NCBI GenBank assembly: GCA_014584575.1
Contig: JACTMP010000069.1
Span: forward strand, 1-64,000
DNA from: Chloroflexota bacterium
Lineage (GTDB): Bacteria; Chloroflexota; Anaerolineae; Promineifilales; Promineifilaceae
Reading direction: 5' to 3'
Length of the DNA stretch: 64,000 nt
Positions 51,550 to 60,242 of this stretch are shown here, piece after piece. Numbering within the stretch: the stretch's first letter is position 1; every line of letters starts with the position of its first letter. Position numbers and translations under genes: made by a program. Below the pieces are notes generated by a model. It saw only the letters and a list, made by a program, of their open reading frames with translations. It was not told where the DNA came from and searched no databases.

Positions 51550-53763
51550 TTAATTCTGGCAGCCGGGCGCAAATGGGCCAAGCACCGCGTTGCTGCCGGC
51601 CGCTTTCAGCGCCCCCTGGCCAATCATCTGGATGCACAGCAGGGTGCTGTTGGAACCGGAAACGTCTTGCCCGCTGCGTGGCGAAAAGAGGATGGCCCGC
51701 TGCACCACGTTGACGTTGCTGCCGGCGATTTTGATGCTGGTGGCTTCGTTGCTAAAGCGTTGGTCTGTCCAGGCCAGGATGCCATAGACAGCCGGGGCCA
51801 GATAATGCTCAGAGCCGCTGATCTCGATCAGCCCATGTGACACCATGGTGATGCGGAAAGGGTTGTTGGCCGTACCCAGGCCGGAATCGCTGATCTTGAT
51901 CGGGTCGCCGCCGTTGCAGACCACCTTGCCATTATCGGCGGCCGTAATCTCGATCACGCCGGAGTGGGTCAGGGAGCCGCGATCACAGGTGACGCCGGGC
52001 AATACCTGGTTGATGTCGTTGCCAAAGGTCATGCCGTTGGCGTCCAGGTAGTTGCCCAGGTTGCCCGGCCACCCCTTTGGCCCAATCTGGTAAGGGCCGT
52101 GAATGCTGCCGGGATTGCCGTTGCCGCTGATGTTGAGCGGCCAGCCACTGCTGTAGGTATTGGCATCTTCCGCCTGTAGCTGGCAGGCCGAGGATGGCCC
52201 GTCGTTGACGCCGTAGGTTAGTTCCGGGTTCGGGGAAATGGTGTCCCGAAACCAGTTATCCGCCCCAGAGATGGCTAAGTCGGCGTTGCTGTGGATACGG
52301 CCGTAATAATCACTATTACTGCCGCTCACATCCGCCTGTTTATCGTTGGCGTCGTCACAGACCGGCTCGTAGGCTTTGGGGTCAGACGTGCCGCCGTCCC
52401 CGGCAGCTTTGGCAAACAGGAAGTAATCGCCCGCGTGGTGCATATCGGCCGTGTCATCGTCGGCGCAATCGTCATCCAGCAGTCCCAGGTTAGGGATGTT
52501 GCCGGCTTGCAGCGCCTGGAGGCTGGCGGCCACATCGAGCAGCCCTGCGCCTAATTGGTTGACATAACCAGGGTTGAATGGGTTGAGGTCAACGGCCGTG
52601 CCCCCGATCAAATCCGCCACCTGCACAACGTTCAAATTGGTGTTCAGGCTGCGCAGCAGCGCCGCCTGCCCGGCCGCAAACGGCGCGGCCATCGAAGTAC
52701 CATTCCAACTGCCATAGCCATCCACCGGCAGCGTGCTGTAGATGCCCACACCGGGCGCAGAGAGCAGCACCCAACTGCCGTAGCTGGCAAAATCAGCTTT
52801 GACTTTGTTGGCGTCTACGGCCGTGACCGCCAACACACATTCCGTTGCCGCCGGGTACTGCTCCTGGGTGCTGTTCAAATTCCCCGCAGCGGCTACCACC
52901 ACCACTCCTTCTTCGGTCACATCTTCAATGACATCTTCCAGGAATTCTGATTCAAAAGGCATGCCCAGGCTGAGGTTGATGACGTGCGCCCCGTTTTCGT
53001 AAGCAAACAGGATGGCCTCGGCCACGGTGAAGGAGTAACCCTGCCCATCGGTGTCCAGCACGCGAATGGGCATGATCTGGGCTTGCGGCGCAACCAGGTG
53101 AATGATCCCGGCGACGTGTGTGCCATGCCCCGCGCCGTAATCGCTGCCGCCGCTGAAGACATCCTCCGGCTCGTCATCGCCATCCACAAAGTCAATGCGG
53201 GCGGCCGTCAGGCGTGGCGCTAAGATGGGGTGGCTCAACTGCACGCCGGTATCAATGACGGCCACAATGACACCCGCGCCCTGGCTGATGGCATGGGCGG
53301 CGGGCAGACCAATCAGGTCTGGCGCATACTGCCCGGTGTATGGCCCATCATCCGGGCCGCCCCAGGAGAACGCCTCACGTCCGATGGCCTCCGGCGCATC
53401 GGTGATGCGGTTCGGTTCGGCGTAGAGGATACGGCCGTCGTTGTTCATTGTCTCTGCTAACTGTTCCGGGTCAGCGCCGGTGGGCGCCTGGAGCAGGTAA
53501 ATAGCGCGGGTGGGTGAAAAGAGCCGGATGGTCGTGGTGCCATAGGTCTGGTTAATGGCGGCAATGGACGTGCCGGGCGCGAGCTTTACAATGACTTCGT
53601 TGGGTGGGGTCAGGCTAACCGCCGCCGACTGCAATGCGGGCAGGTAAATGGAATAGGAACCAACCGGTTGCGCCGGGTCGGCGGACGAGGTGTGGGGCAA
53701 CACGGCCACAAAGAGCAGCAGCAAACCCACGATCCAGCTTGTTTTATGTAAAATTGATTTCAT
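51550..53763 (-). CDS. Secreted subtilisin-like serine peptidase (S8) with beta-helix-like C-terminus
   Basis: 737 residues. Signal peptide, a fervidolysin-like pro-region (about 40-125), then the S8 domain with Asp171 (VIDTG), His213 (GHGTHVAG), oxyanion Asn295 and Ser357 (NGTSMAAP). Residues from about 430 form repeated short strands (SGSNSDYYGRIHSNADLAISG; SGSNSTLLC; AGSNAVLG) that look like a right-handed beta-helix. It could mature other exported proteins or stay on the surface. It lies downstream of the CHAT operon on the same strand, with a 250-base gap. Confidence 0.9.
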   Translation of the reverse strand: MKSILHKTSWIVGLLLLFVAVLPHTSSADPAQPVGSYSIYLPALQSAAVSLTPPNEVIVKLAPGTSIAAINQTYGTTTIRLFSPTRAIYLLQAPTGADPEQLAETMNNDGRILYAEPNRITDAPEAIGREAFSWGGPDDGPYTGQYAPDLIGLPAAHAISQGAGVIVAVIDTGVQLSHPILAPRLTAARIDFVDGDDEPEDVFSGGSDYGAGHGTHVAGIIHLVAPQAQIMPIRVLDTDGQGYSFTVAEAILFAYENGAHVINLSLGMPFESEFLEDVIEDVTEEGVVVVAAAGNLNSTQEQYPAATECVLAVTAVDANKVKADFASYGSWVLLSAPGVGIYSTLPVDGYGSWNGTSMAAPFAAGQAALLRSLNTNLNVVQVADLIGGTAVDLNPFNPGYVNQLGAGLLDVAASLQALQAGNIPNLGLLDDDCADDDTADMHHAGDYFLFAKAAGDGGTSDPKAYEPVCDDANDKQADVSGSNSDYYGRIHSNADLAISGADNWFRDTISPNPELTYGVNDGPSSACQLQAEDANTYSSGWPLNISGNGNPGSIHGPYQIGPKGWPGNLGNYLDANGMTFGNDINQVLPGVTCDRGSLTHSGVIEITAADNGKVVCNGGDPIKISDSGLGTANNPFRITMVSHGLIEISGSEHYLAPAVYGILAWTDQRFSNEATSIKIAGSNVNVVQRAILFSPRSGQDVSGSNSTLLCIQMIGQGALKAAGSNAVLGPFAPGCQN

Positions 53764-53885
53764 TAGATAATCCTCCGTATTTGTTGGGGTATTTGTTTAG
53801 TGGTCTCAATTTGATTTAGCAACATTGTGTTTCTATGTAAAGATATAAGCCCTGACACAGCCGAAAAATACACCAAACTTTCACA

Positions 53886-53973
53886 TGTCATTCCGACGAG
53901 TCTTCGAGGAGGAATCTCTCCCATCTGTACAGGAGAGGGATTCCTCGCTACGAAGACTGCGCTCGGAATGACA
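53886..53973. repeat. TGTCATTCCGA palindromic element, copy 4 (MITE-like)
   Basis: 88 bases with both ends intact (TGTCATTCCGA, TCGGAATGACA) in the gap between the subtilase and CHAT genes. Inner arms GAGGAATCTCTCCC / GGGATTCCTC. The rest of this 250-base gap has nothing recognised. Confidence 0.88.
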
Positions 53974-54013
53974 GGCGAAGCGGTAAAGTTAAGAAGGGTA
54001 ATTTTGCAGAGTG

Positions 54014-55030
54014 TTAGATGCCGATCAGGACGAAGGGCGCCCAGTAGTAGGGGTGGGGGTGATTGGTTTTCAGGGATACCTGCGCCTGGCGCAGCGCCGC
54101 CGCATAGTTGTCGCCTTGCGCCAGACGGCCGTAAAAGTCGGTCATCAGGGCGGCGGTGGTTTCATCTTCCACCAGCCACAGGCTGACCAGCAGGCCGGAC
54201 GCGCCCGCGCCCAGGAAAGCATGGGGCAATCCTAACAGTTCATCACCGCCGATGACATGGCTTCGGCCCGACTCGCAGGCGCTGAGGGTGACAAACGCGC
54301 CGTTCAGTTTCAACTGCATGGCCTCGCCGGCCGTCAGCCAGCCATCATGCAGTTTGAGCGCGGAGAAGAAGGGGTTGTCGTGGCGGAAGAGGCCATGGCA
54401 GGCCAGGTGCAGCAGTCCGCAGTCGGCCGTATCCTGCCGTAGATTGGCCAGGGTGGCCTGTTCGCCCAGGTGCAGGCGCGCGGCGGGTAGATGCTGGCTC
54501 ACGGCCGTTGCCTCCGGCAAGGCAAAAGGGATGAGCGGGTCAGCCACGCCAAACACAACGGCCGTACCGTCACGCCGCGCCGGTCGCTGGCGGCTGAGGT
54601 GGAGGACGGTGGCGCTGGGGGCGATGCTGATGTCAAAGTGGTCAATCAGGTATGAACGGCCGTCAAATAAGGCTGCAAACGGGACATGATGCAATCGGCC
54701 ATGGGGCACAATCGCCAGCCGGCGGCTGCCCGCCAGATGATCGGCCAGCGGCGCGATAAGCTCCTGATAGAGCGCCTGTAGGATGTGCTGCACGGAGCGG
54801 GTAAGGCGCGGCAGGTGGCGTTGGATGAAGGCGTCGCCGACCTGAAACCGCTGCCACTCCACCGCCAGCGCCGCCAGATGCCGCCCCACCACCGCCGCCC
54901 GGCTGAGATGGCGCACAATCTGCAACCTGCCATCCCGGTAGACAAAAGCCAGCAGCTCATCATCCAACGTGTGGAAGGCCAGCAGGGTGAAGCGCCGCCA
55001 GTGGGGCGGCGTGCAGCAGTGGGGCAGCAT
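54014..55030 (-). CDS. CHAT-domain cysteine protease (C-terminal part of a TPR-CHAT protein)
   Basis: 338 codons in this frame. The caspase-like CHAT domain has its catalytic dyad: His212 in HLACHG and Cys252 in LSACESG. SRRLAIVPHGRLHHVPFAAL and a terminal YYWAPFVLIG are typical. CHAT proteases are regulated by partner sensor domains, usually TPR. The frame begins inside the TPR gene; the first 20 residues look spurious, and removing one base of the C-run at 55032-55036 would join the two frames into a single protein. I treat it as one gene split by an indel. Confidence 0.85.
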   Translation of the reverse strand: MLPHCCTPPHWRRFTLLAFHTLDDELLAFVYRDGRLQIVRHLSRAAVVGRHLAALAVEWQRFQVGDAFIQRHLPRLTRSVQHILQALYQELIAPLADHLAGSRRLAIVPHGRLHHVPFAALFDGRSYLIDHFDISIAPSATVLHLSRQRPARRDGTAVVFGVADPLIPFALPEATAVSQHLPAARLHLGEQATLANLRQDTADCGLLHLACHGLFRHDNPFFSALKLHDGWLTAGEAMQLKLNGAFVTLSACESGRSHVIGGDELLGLPHAFLGAGASGLLVSLWLVEDETTAALMTDFYGRLAQGDNYAAALRQAQVSLKTNHPHPYYWAPFVLIGI

Positions 55031-56870
55031 GCCCCCATGTTCCGGCCAGAACGCCGCCGTTTGCCTGCAACCGCAGGCGGCTGATCTCTTCTTCCAGATG
55101 GGTGGCGCGAGTGTTCAGTTCGGCCAGGCGGGCGGCGCGGTCGCCCTCCGGGCTGTCGCGCAGCGCCTCGTTGTAAAGGGCGTGCAGGTCGGCCTGGAGG
55201 GTTTGCAGCCGTTCCGCCAGGTCGGGCGGCAGATTTTGCGCCAGTTGGGTTTCAATACCGTGGCTGAGCAGGTCTACCAGGGCGCGGGATTTGGCCTGTT
55301 CGGCCACGTTAAACGCCTGCTCCAGGCTGGCCTGGTCGCCACGCGCCAGGTAGAGGCGGGTGAGGTCGGTGTATACGGCCGTTTTGTCCTGCAAAAATGA
55401 GGTGCGCACACTTTGTTGCGCCAGCGCGCCGCGCAGTTGTTCGATTTCGGCAACGGCCGTGACCAGCATTTGTTCCGCCTCAACTTCGCGCCCCTGAAGC
55501 AGATAGAGCCGCCCCAACCGCTGCTGCACGCGAAAGCGCAGGTGCGGCAGGGGCAGCCGGTCGCTGATCTGTTGGGCTTCTTGCAGCAGGGGCGCGACTG
55601 CGGCCGTGTCATCTGGCAGCAGCAAATCGGCCAGGCGCAAATGGGCATACACACGCTGCACCGGCCACTCCTGGTCGGCGATGAGGGCGAGGGCCTGGTG
55701 GGTTTGCTGCACGGCCGTTTCCCGATCCCCCTGCGCCTGCGCCAGCGCCGCCTGTTCCAGCAGCACCGCCGAGCGCAAATGGTCATTCCCGGCGGCGGCA
55801 AAAATGGCGGCGGCCCGTTCCAGGGCGGCGGCGGCTTCTTCCAGATGTTCCCGGCGCAGCAACGTGGCTCCCAATCCCCACAGCGCCCAGGCCAGGTAGT
55901 GCGGCGCAGCGCCCGCTTCCAGCCCGGCAATGGCGGCGCGGTACGCGGCGGTGGCCTCCGGCAGCAGGTTCAGCGTCAGATAAGCGTCGGCCGTCAGCCG
56001 CTCCAAGATGTGCTGTTCCAGAGGGGCGTCCAGGGCGGCAAAGAGGTCGCGGGCAGCGGCAAACGCCTCCAGGCTCTGGCTGTAATTGCCCAGCGCCAGA
56101 TGGACTTCGCCCATGTTTTCCAGGTTTTGCGCCTGCCGCCACTGGTTGCCGGTTTGGGCGTAGATGGCGGCGGCGGTTTCGTAGGCGGCCAGGGCTTCAC
56201 GGCCGTGCCCCAATTCGGCCAGCAAAACGCCCAGGTTCATCTGGATATTGGCCACGTCCTCGTCCTGGCCCAGGGTGCGAAACTGGTTTTCGGCCGCTTT
56301 GTAGGCAAAGAGGGCATCGGCATATTGCCCCATGAATTTGTGGCAGATGCCGCGGTTGTTTTGCAGATGGGCGGTGAGCAGGACGGCCGTTTCCGGGGGC
56401 AGGTCAGGGGTTTGGGCAATGGTGTTGAGGGTGGTTTCGGCCGTTGCCAGCGCCTCGGCGTAGCGCCCCAGGTGGATGAGTACGTTCAACCGCCCCACGT
56501 CGGTGCGCAGGGCGGCGGCTGTCTGGCCTGTTTGCCAATAGCCTGCCTGCGCCCGCGTGATTTCAGCCAACGCCTGTTCCAGGTCGCCGCCGAGGGCCAG
56601 GGTTTGGGCGCGCAGGTAGATGGCCTGGGGATGCAGGGCGGGGGCCAGTTCCGGGGCAAAGGTCAGGCAGATGTCAAATATCTGCCGTGCCTGGGGCAGA
56701 TCGCGGTTGATGAGTTGGCCGCCGGTTTGCAGCAGTTGGCTGAGTCCTGCTTCGTGCCACAGGTTGGCCTGCTGCAAAAATTCAGCCTGAGTCACGGCCG
56801 TGGGCCGGGCCAGCAGTTCGGCAATCAGCTCCGGCGTCAGTTCCGGCGTCAGGGGTGGTTCGGTGGGCAT
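54960..56870 (-). CDS. TPR-repeat sensor (N-terminal part of a TPR-CHAT protein)
   Basis: 636 codons in this frame. Most of the protein is tetratricopeptide repeats, about 34 residues each (e.g. ADALFAYKAAENQFRTLGQDEDVANIQMNLGVLLAELGHGREALAAYETAAAIYAQTG), followed by a coiled segment (EEEISRLRLQANGG) that normally leads into CHAT. The last 25 residues (TWGHAAPLLHAAPLAALHPAG) seem to be out-of-frame reading past a one-base indel. It starts three bases after the stop of the putative anti-sigma gene. Confidence 0.87.
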   Translation of the reverse strand: MPTEPPLTPELTPELIAELLARPTAVTQAEFLQQANLWHEAGLSQLLQTGGQLINRDLPQARQIFDICLTFAPELAPALHPQAIYLRAQTLALGGDLEQALAEITRAQAGYWQTGQTAAALRTDVGRLNVLIHLGRYAEALATAETTLNTIAQTPDLPPETAVLLTAHLQNNRGICHKFMGQYADALFAYKAAENQFRTLGQDEDVANIQMNLGVLLAELGHGREALAAYETAAAIYAQTGNQWRQAQNLENMGEVHLALGNYSQSLEAFAAARDLFAALDAPLEQHILERLTADAYLTLNLLPEATAAYRAAIAGLEAGAAPHYLAWALWGLGATLLRREHLEEAAAALERAAAIFAAAGNDHLRSAVLLEQAALAQAQGDRETAVQQTHQALALIADQEWPVQRVYAHLRLADLLLPDDTAAVAPLLQEAQQISDRLPLPHLRFRVQQRLGRLYLLQGREVEAEQMLVTAVAEIEQLRGALAQQSVRTSFLQDKTAVYTDLTRLYLARGDQASLEQAFNVAEQAKSRALVDLLSHGIETQLAQNLPPDLAERLQTLQADLHALYNEALRDSPEGDRAARLAELNTRATHLEEEISRLRLQANGGVLAGTWGHAAPLLHAAPLAALHPAGLPHVG

Positions 56871-56873
56871 GGC

Positions 56874-57506
56874 CTACACCAGTTCCAGGGGATCGATCTC
56901 GATTTCATCCTGATCGCGGCTGAGCACCAGGGCATAATGGCCGGGCGGCAGCCCCGTCAGGCTGAATTTGCCCAGGTCGTCGCTGATGAGCAGGCCGCGC
57001 TCGATGCCGTCTTGCAGCAGTTGGATGACAAAATCGGCCGGGTCGCTGTCGTCCAGGGGGAAAATCTGGCCGTCCAGGTCAACGCGCTGGCTGCCGGTGG
57101 GGATGTGGGCGTTGAGGGCGATGTCGGCCAGGTCGCTGCTGTAGATGAGTTGGCGCGGCTCGCGGCTGAGGCTGGCATGGCGGGCGCCGGCCAGGGCGGG
57201 GCGCTGCCAGTTGTCGGCGGTGAGGGTGGCGATGAGGGTGCGCAGGCGGCCGGACGGCCGTTTGTCTTGAGCATAAGCGGCAAATGTGGCAACGGCGGAC
57301 TGACGCACGCTGGCGGGTGGGTCGGCCAGGGTGGTGGTCTGGCTGATGTGCAGGAACTCTTGCAGCCAGGCGACCTGCTCCTGGAGGCTGGGGGTAGCGG
57401 CGACGAGTTGGGTGAGTACGGCCGTGTCCGCCGGCGATAATTTTCCTTCCAGCCAATCGGCCAGTTGGTCTGTCGTGGGATTTTGCAAATCTGCCATCAT
57501 ATCCAT
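56874..57506 (-). CDS. Putative anti-sigma or substrate protein with C-terminal Ig-like fold
   Basis: 210 residues. The N-terminal part (TDQLADWLEGKLSPADTAVLTQLVAATPSLQEQVAWLQEFL) has the helical look of anti-sigma N-termini but no zinc HxxxCxxC motif. A middle region with no recognised fold follows, then a beta-rich C-terminus (KFSLTGLPPGHYALVLSRD) of carboxypeptidase-regulatory type. It has no transmembrane helix. It lies between the ECF sigma and TPR-CHAT genes, so it is the natural candidate for the sigma inhibitor and protease target; this is inference from order. Confidence 0.6.
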   Translation of the reverse strand: MDMMADLQNPTTDQLADWLEGKLSPADTAVLTQLVAATPSLQEQVAWLQEFLHISQTTTLADPPASVRQSAVATFAAYAQDKRPSGRLRTLIATLTADNWQRPALAGARHASLSREPRQLIYSSDLADIALNAHIPTGSQRVDLDGQIFPLDDSDPADFVIQLLQDGIERGLLISDDLGKFSLTGLPPGHYALVLSRDQDEIEIDPLELV

Positions 57507-57580
57507 CCTGTGTTATGCCTGCTTATTCTGTTCCATTGATAAAAGACGGAACCGGGCGCAAAAATACAGCAATCTTGGGA

Positions 57581-57612
57581 GACCTGACAGGTTTTGCAAA
57601 ACCTGTCGGGTC
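57581..57612. repeat. GACCTGACAGGTTTTG palindrome, copy 2
   Basis: GACCTGACAGGTTTTGC faces AAAACCTGTCGGGTC, between the sigma and anti-sigma-like genes. It matches 26711-26741 almost exactly. Confidence 0.85.
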
Positions 57613-57619
57613 TATGCGC

Positions 57620-58183
57620 CTAGCCGCGTTCCACCAGAATGGTGCGCAGCCGATCCAGGCAGCGGCCGCGAATGGGGCCAATGCTACCCACGCGCAATCC
57701 CAGTTGCTCGGCCACCTCTTCGTAAGCGGGCGGCTCTTCGGAAAAGTAGAGCAGCAGCAGCAGTTCACGGCAGCGTTTGTCCAGCAAATCTAGCCCCTGG
57801 TTCAGCCAGTTTACCCGTTCCCAATAGGCGGTGGCATCCTGGCCGGGTGTGTTCAGGAGAAAATGGCTTTGGGCTATGTCTTCTTCCTGTCCCAGAAATT
57901 CTCGTTTGTGTTTGCGCAGGTGATGGAGGCTGTGTCGCCGGGCGACGGTGGCCAGCCAGCCGCCCAGATTGCTATCTTCGTGCAGGCGGTCGAGATGTTC
58001 AACCAGGGTGGTGAAAGTCAATTGAGCGATGTCGGCGGCGTCGCTGCGGGTGAGGCCGTAGTTGAGGGGGATGGAGAAGACGAGCCGTTCATAACGGGTG
58101 ACGACCTGCTGCCAGGCGTCGGCCTGCCCCTGGCGGCATTTTTCCAGAAGTTGTGGGTCGGTCAGGTGTTGGATTTTGGTCAC
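57620..58183 (-). CDS. ECF-type RNA polymerase sigma factor
   Basis: 187 residues: sigma region 2 (WQQVVTRYERLVFSIPLNYGLTRSDAADIAQLTFTTLVEHLDRL ... WLATVARRHSLHHLRKHKRE) and region 4 (LDLLDKRCRELLLLLYFSEEPPAYEEVAEQLGLRVGSIGPIRGRCLDRLRTIL). It directs RNA polymerase to a specific promoter class. GTG start at 58183. It lies ten bases after the acetyltransferase gene and before the putative anti-sigma and TPR-CHAT genes. Confidence 0.92.
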   Translation of the reverse strand: MTKIQHLTDPQLLEKCRQGQADAWQQVVTRYERLVFSIPLNYGLTRSDAADIAQLTFTTLVEHLDRLHEDSNLGGWLATVARRHSLHHLRKHKREFLGQEEDIAQSHFLLNTPGQDATAYWERVNWLNQGLDLLDKRCRELLLLLYFSEEPPAYEEVAEQLGLRVGSIGPIRGRCLDRLRTILVERG

Positions 58184-58193
58184 AGGGTATTTG

Positions 58194-58763
58194 TTACCTG
58201 AGAAAGTCCCGTTTCAGCAGGGCAAACAGGTGCAGATCGTGATAGGCGTCTTGCCAGTAACCGTATTGGCGCAGCAGCCCTTCTTCCTGGAAGCCAAGTT
58301 TTTGCAGCAGGCGCATGGAGGCGTCGTTGCCGGTCATCACGTAGGCTTCGACGCGGTTGAGCTGCATGTGGGTGAAGCCGAAGGTGAGTACGGCCGTGAG
58401 TGTTTCCGTCATAATCCCCTGCCGCCATTCACTTTGGGCCAGTTCGTAACCTATGGCAGCACAGTTAAAATGGCGTTTCCACTCGGCAAAACCGCACGTG
58501 CCCAACAATTGATCTTCCATTGGCCGGGTGATGGCCCAGCGGATGGTGCGTTTCTCGGCAAACCGCTGCTGCATCCGCGCCGCCAATGCTTCCGCCTGCG
58601 CCAACTCCGTAAAAGTGGGTTGGTCATAGTAGCGGGTCACTTCCGGGTTGCTGAAAATGGCAAAGAGGGCGGGGGCGTCCGACGGCCGTACCTGCCGCAA
58701 GACCAACCGCCCCGTCGTCAGCACCGGAAATTCATCAAAAAGAGCATCCACGTTTGGTGTCAT
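58194..58763 (-). CDS. GNAT acetyltransferase, RimJ/RimL-like
   Basis: 189 residues. TGRLVLRQVRPSDAPALFAIFSNPEVTRYYD start, GTCGFAEWKRHFNCAAIGYELAQSEWRQGIMTETL acetyl-CoA region, NRVEAYVMTGNDASMRLLQKLGFQEEG end: a ribosomal-protein N-acetyltransferase-like GNAT. First gene of the sigma/CHAT string by spacing. Its ATG lies inside the CATGTGT-type repeat at 58758. Confidence 0.9.
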   Translation of the reverse strand: MTPNVDALFDEFPVLTTGRLVLRQVRPSDAPALFAIFSNPEVTRYYDQPTFTELAQAEALAARMQQRFAEKRTIRWAITRPMEDQLLGTCGFAEWKRHFNCAAIGYELAQSEWRQGIMTETLTAVLTFGFTHMQLNRVEAYVMTGNDASMRLLQKLGFQEEGLLRQYGYWQDAYHDLHLFALLKRDFLR

Positions 58764-58820
58764 GTATCATGTGTCAAGTGTCAGGTGCTACGTGACACAT
58801 GACACCTGACACTTGATACT
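58758..58820. repeat. TGTCATGTG-type inverted repeat, copy 2
   Basis: GTGTCATGTATCATGTGTCAAGTGTCAGGTG faces CACATGACACCTGACACTTGATAC. It includes the start codon of the acetyltransferase gene, at its left edge. Confidence 0.85.
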
Positions 58821-58827
58821 TTCCCTC

Positions 58828-59106
58828 TCACTCAATGCCCAACGAAAACATGCTTTCCAGATCATGTTTAGAGAAGACGCGGAAGGCGATGAGTGTTTCC
58901 GAGCGGATGATGCCGGGTACTTCCAGCATCCGCTCCGTCACCACTTCGGCCATCTTGTCATTGTCGCGCACGCGCACAATGGCTACCAGGTCAAATCGGC
59001 CGGCGACGGAGAAGACCTCGCTGACGCCATCAATGTCGGCAATGGCCTGGGCGACGTGGTTGACTTTGGGGGGGTCTACATTCAATAAAACGACTGTGCT
59101 GACCAT
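58828..59106 (-). CDS. Stand-alone Lrp/AsnC ligand-binding (RAM) domain protein
   Basis: 92 residues, the RAM domain only (VLLNVDPPKVNHVAQAIADIDGVSEVFSVAGRFDLVAIVRVRDNDKMAEVVTERMLEVPGIIRSETLIAF) without a DNA-binding half. Such proteins bind amino acids and may modulate full-length Lrp proteins. AAGGAG precedes ATG 59106. Confidence 0.9.
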   Translation of the reverse strand: MVSTVVLLNVDPPKVNHVAQAIADIDGVSEVFSVAGRFDLVAIVRVRDNDKMAEVVTERMLEVPGIIRSETLIAFRVFSKHDLESMFSLGIE

Positions 59107-59125
59107 GCTTGTCTCCTTCACATTT

Positions 59126-59182
59126 CGTTCGTAGTAGGCGATTTATCGCCTTCTTGCGGCGATAAATCGCCTACTACGAACG
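59126..59182. repeat. GTTCGTAGTAGGCGAT-type inverted repeat, copy 2
   Basis: CGTTCGTAGTAGGCGATTTATCGCC faces GGCGATAAATCGCCTACTACGAACG; a nearly perfect 57-base palindrome. The remainder of the gap to 59396 shows only an octamer and probable promoter sequence for the slipin. Confidence 0.92.
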
Positions 59183-59396
59183 GTGGATTGTATACCCATA
59201 CCTTATCGCTAACGAGGTGTGTTGGCAAACGGCCGTTGCCCAAAACTTTCCCCGCTTTCTCCCGTAAATTATGTTTAACTGCTGGTTAGTAACAACTGTC
59301 TGAGCAGCCCAAATGGGGTAAAACCATTTTTACAAACCCAAATCATCGTTTTGCCGGTATAATCCGGCTCGTGAGACTTACAAAAGGAGGTAAGCC

Positions 59397-60188
59397 ATGG
59401 GTATTACTGAACTATTGACGCCACTGTTGTGCATTATCCTGATCGGCCTGTTGGTCTTAATAGCCCTGTCGGTGCGGGTGGTGCCGGAGTACGAACGCGG
59501 CGTGGTGTTCCGCCTGGGCCGTCTGGTGGGCGCCAAAGGGCCGGGCCTGTTTCTGCTGATCCCACTCGTGGAAAGGATGGTCAAAATTGATACACGCACA
59601 GTGACGATGGATGTGCCCGCACAGGAAGTGATCACACGGGATAACGTGACCGTTAAAGTGAATGCCGTCGTTTACTTCCGGGTAACAAGCCCCACGATGG
59701 CGGTGGTGCAGGTGGAAGATTATCGCCGCGCCACCTGGCAAATTGCCCAGACCAGCCTGCGCAACGTCATCGGCCAATCCATGATGGACCAGTTGCTGCA
59801 AGATCGGGAACAAATCAACGAAACCTTGCAGCACATCATTGACGAAGCCACCGAACCCTGGGGCGTCAAAGTGAGCATTGTGGAAATTAAGGACGTGGAA
59901 CTGAACCAGAGCATGGTGCGGGCCATGGCCCGGCAGGCAGAAGCGGAGCGGGATCGCCGCGCCAAGATCATCAGCGCCGAAGGAGATTTCCAGGCATCGC
60001 AAAAATTGTCCGAAGCGGCCGAAATCATGGGGCGCGAACCGGGGGCGATGACGCTGCGCTATCTGCAAACCCTGACGGAAATTGGCGTGGAACACAATAC
60101 GACTATCGTCTTCCCCATTCCCATTGACCTGATTTCTGAGTTTATGCAGGCGTGGGACAGACCAAAATCTCCAAAATCTAATGAATAG
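59397..60188 (+). CDS. Slipin/stomatin-like SPFH protein
   Basis: 263 residues. An N-terminal membrane hairpin (about residues 8-28), the SPFH domain ([29 protein letters not shown] ... [28 protein letters not shown]), and a coiled-coil C-terminus ([19 protein letters not shown]). It scaffolds membrane microdomains. No NfeD partner is adjacent. GGAGG precedes the ATG. A terminator follows directly. Confidence 0.93.
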   Translation: MGITELLTPLLCIILIGLLVLIALSVRVVPEYERGVVFRLGRLVGAKGPGLFLLIPLVERMVKIDTRTVTMDVPAQEVITRDNVTVKVNAVVYFRVTSPTMAVVQVEDYRRATWQIAQTSLRNVIGQSMMDQLLQDREQINETLQHIIDEATEPWGVKVSIVEIKDVELNQSMVRAMARQAEAERDRRAKIISAEGDFQASQKLSEAAEIMGREPGAMTLRYLQTLTEIGVEHNTTIVFPIPIDLISEFMQAWDRPKSPKSNE

Positions 60189-60196
60189 TTGATCGG

Positions 60197-60233
60197 GGCA
60201 AATCGGCCGGGAAACGGCCGATTTGCCTTTTTT
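60197..60233 (+). terminator. Intrinsic terminator after the slipin gene
   Basis: Twelve-base perfect stem GGCAAATCGGCC / GGCCGATTTGCC, seven-base loop, then six T. It lies eight bases after the slipin stop and upstream of the peptidase start, and so argues that the peptidase does not begin at the TTG at 60189. Confidence 0.88.
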
Positions 60234-60242
60234 CCTCTGCCC

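Noticed and set aside
55413-57440. 675-codon open frame opposite the TPR gene
   Set aside because: Gln/Gly-rich shadow of TPR repeats; no start signal or recognisable domain.
60189-60242. N-terminal extension of the M28 peptidase from TTG 60189
   Set aside because: The stretch coincides with an intrinsic terminator and gives no signal-peptide sense.
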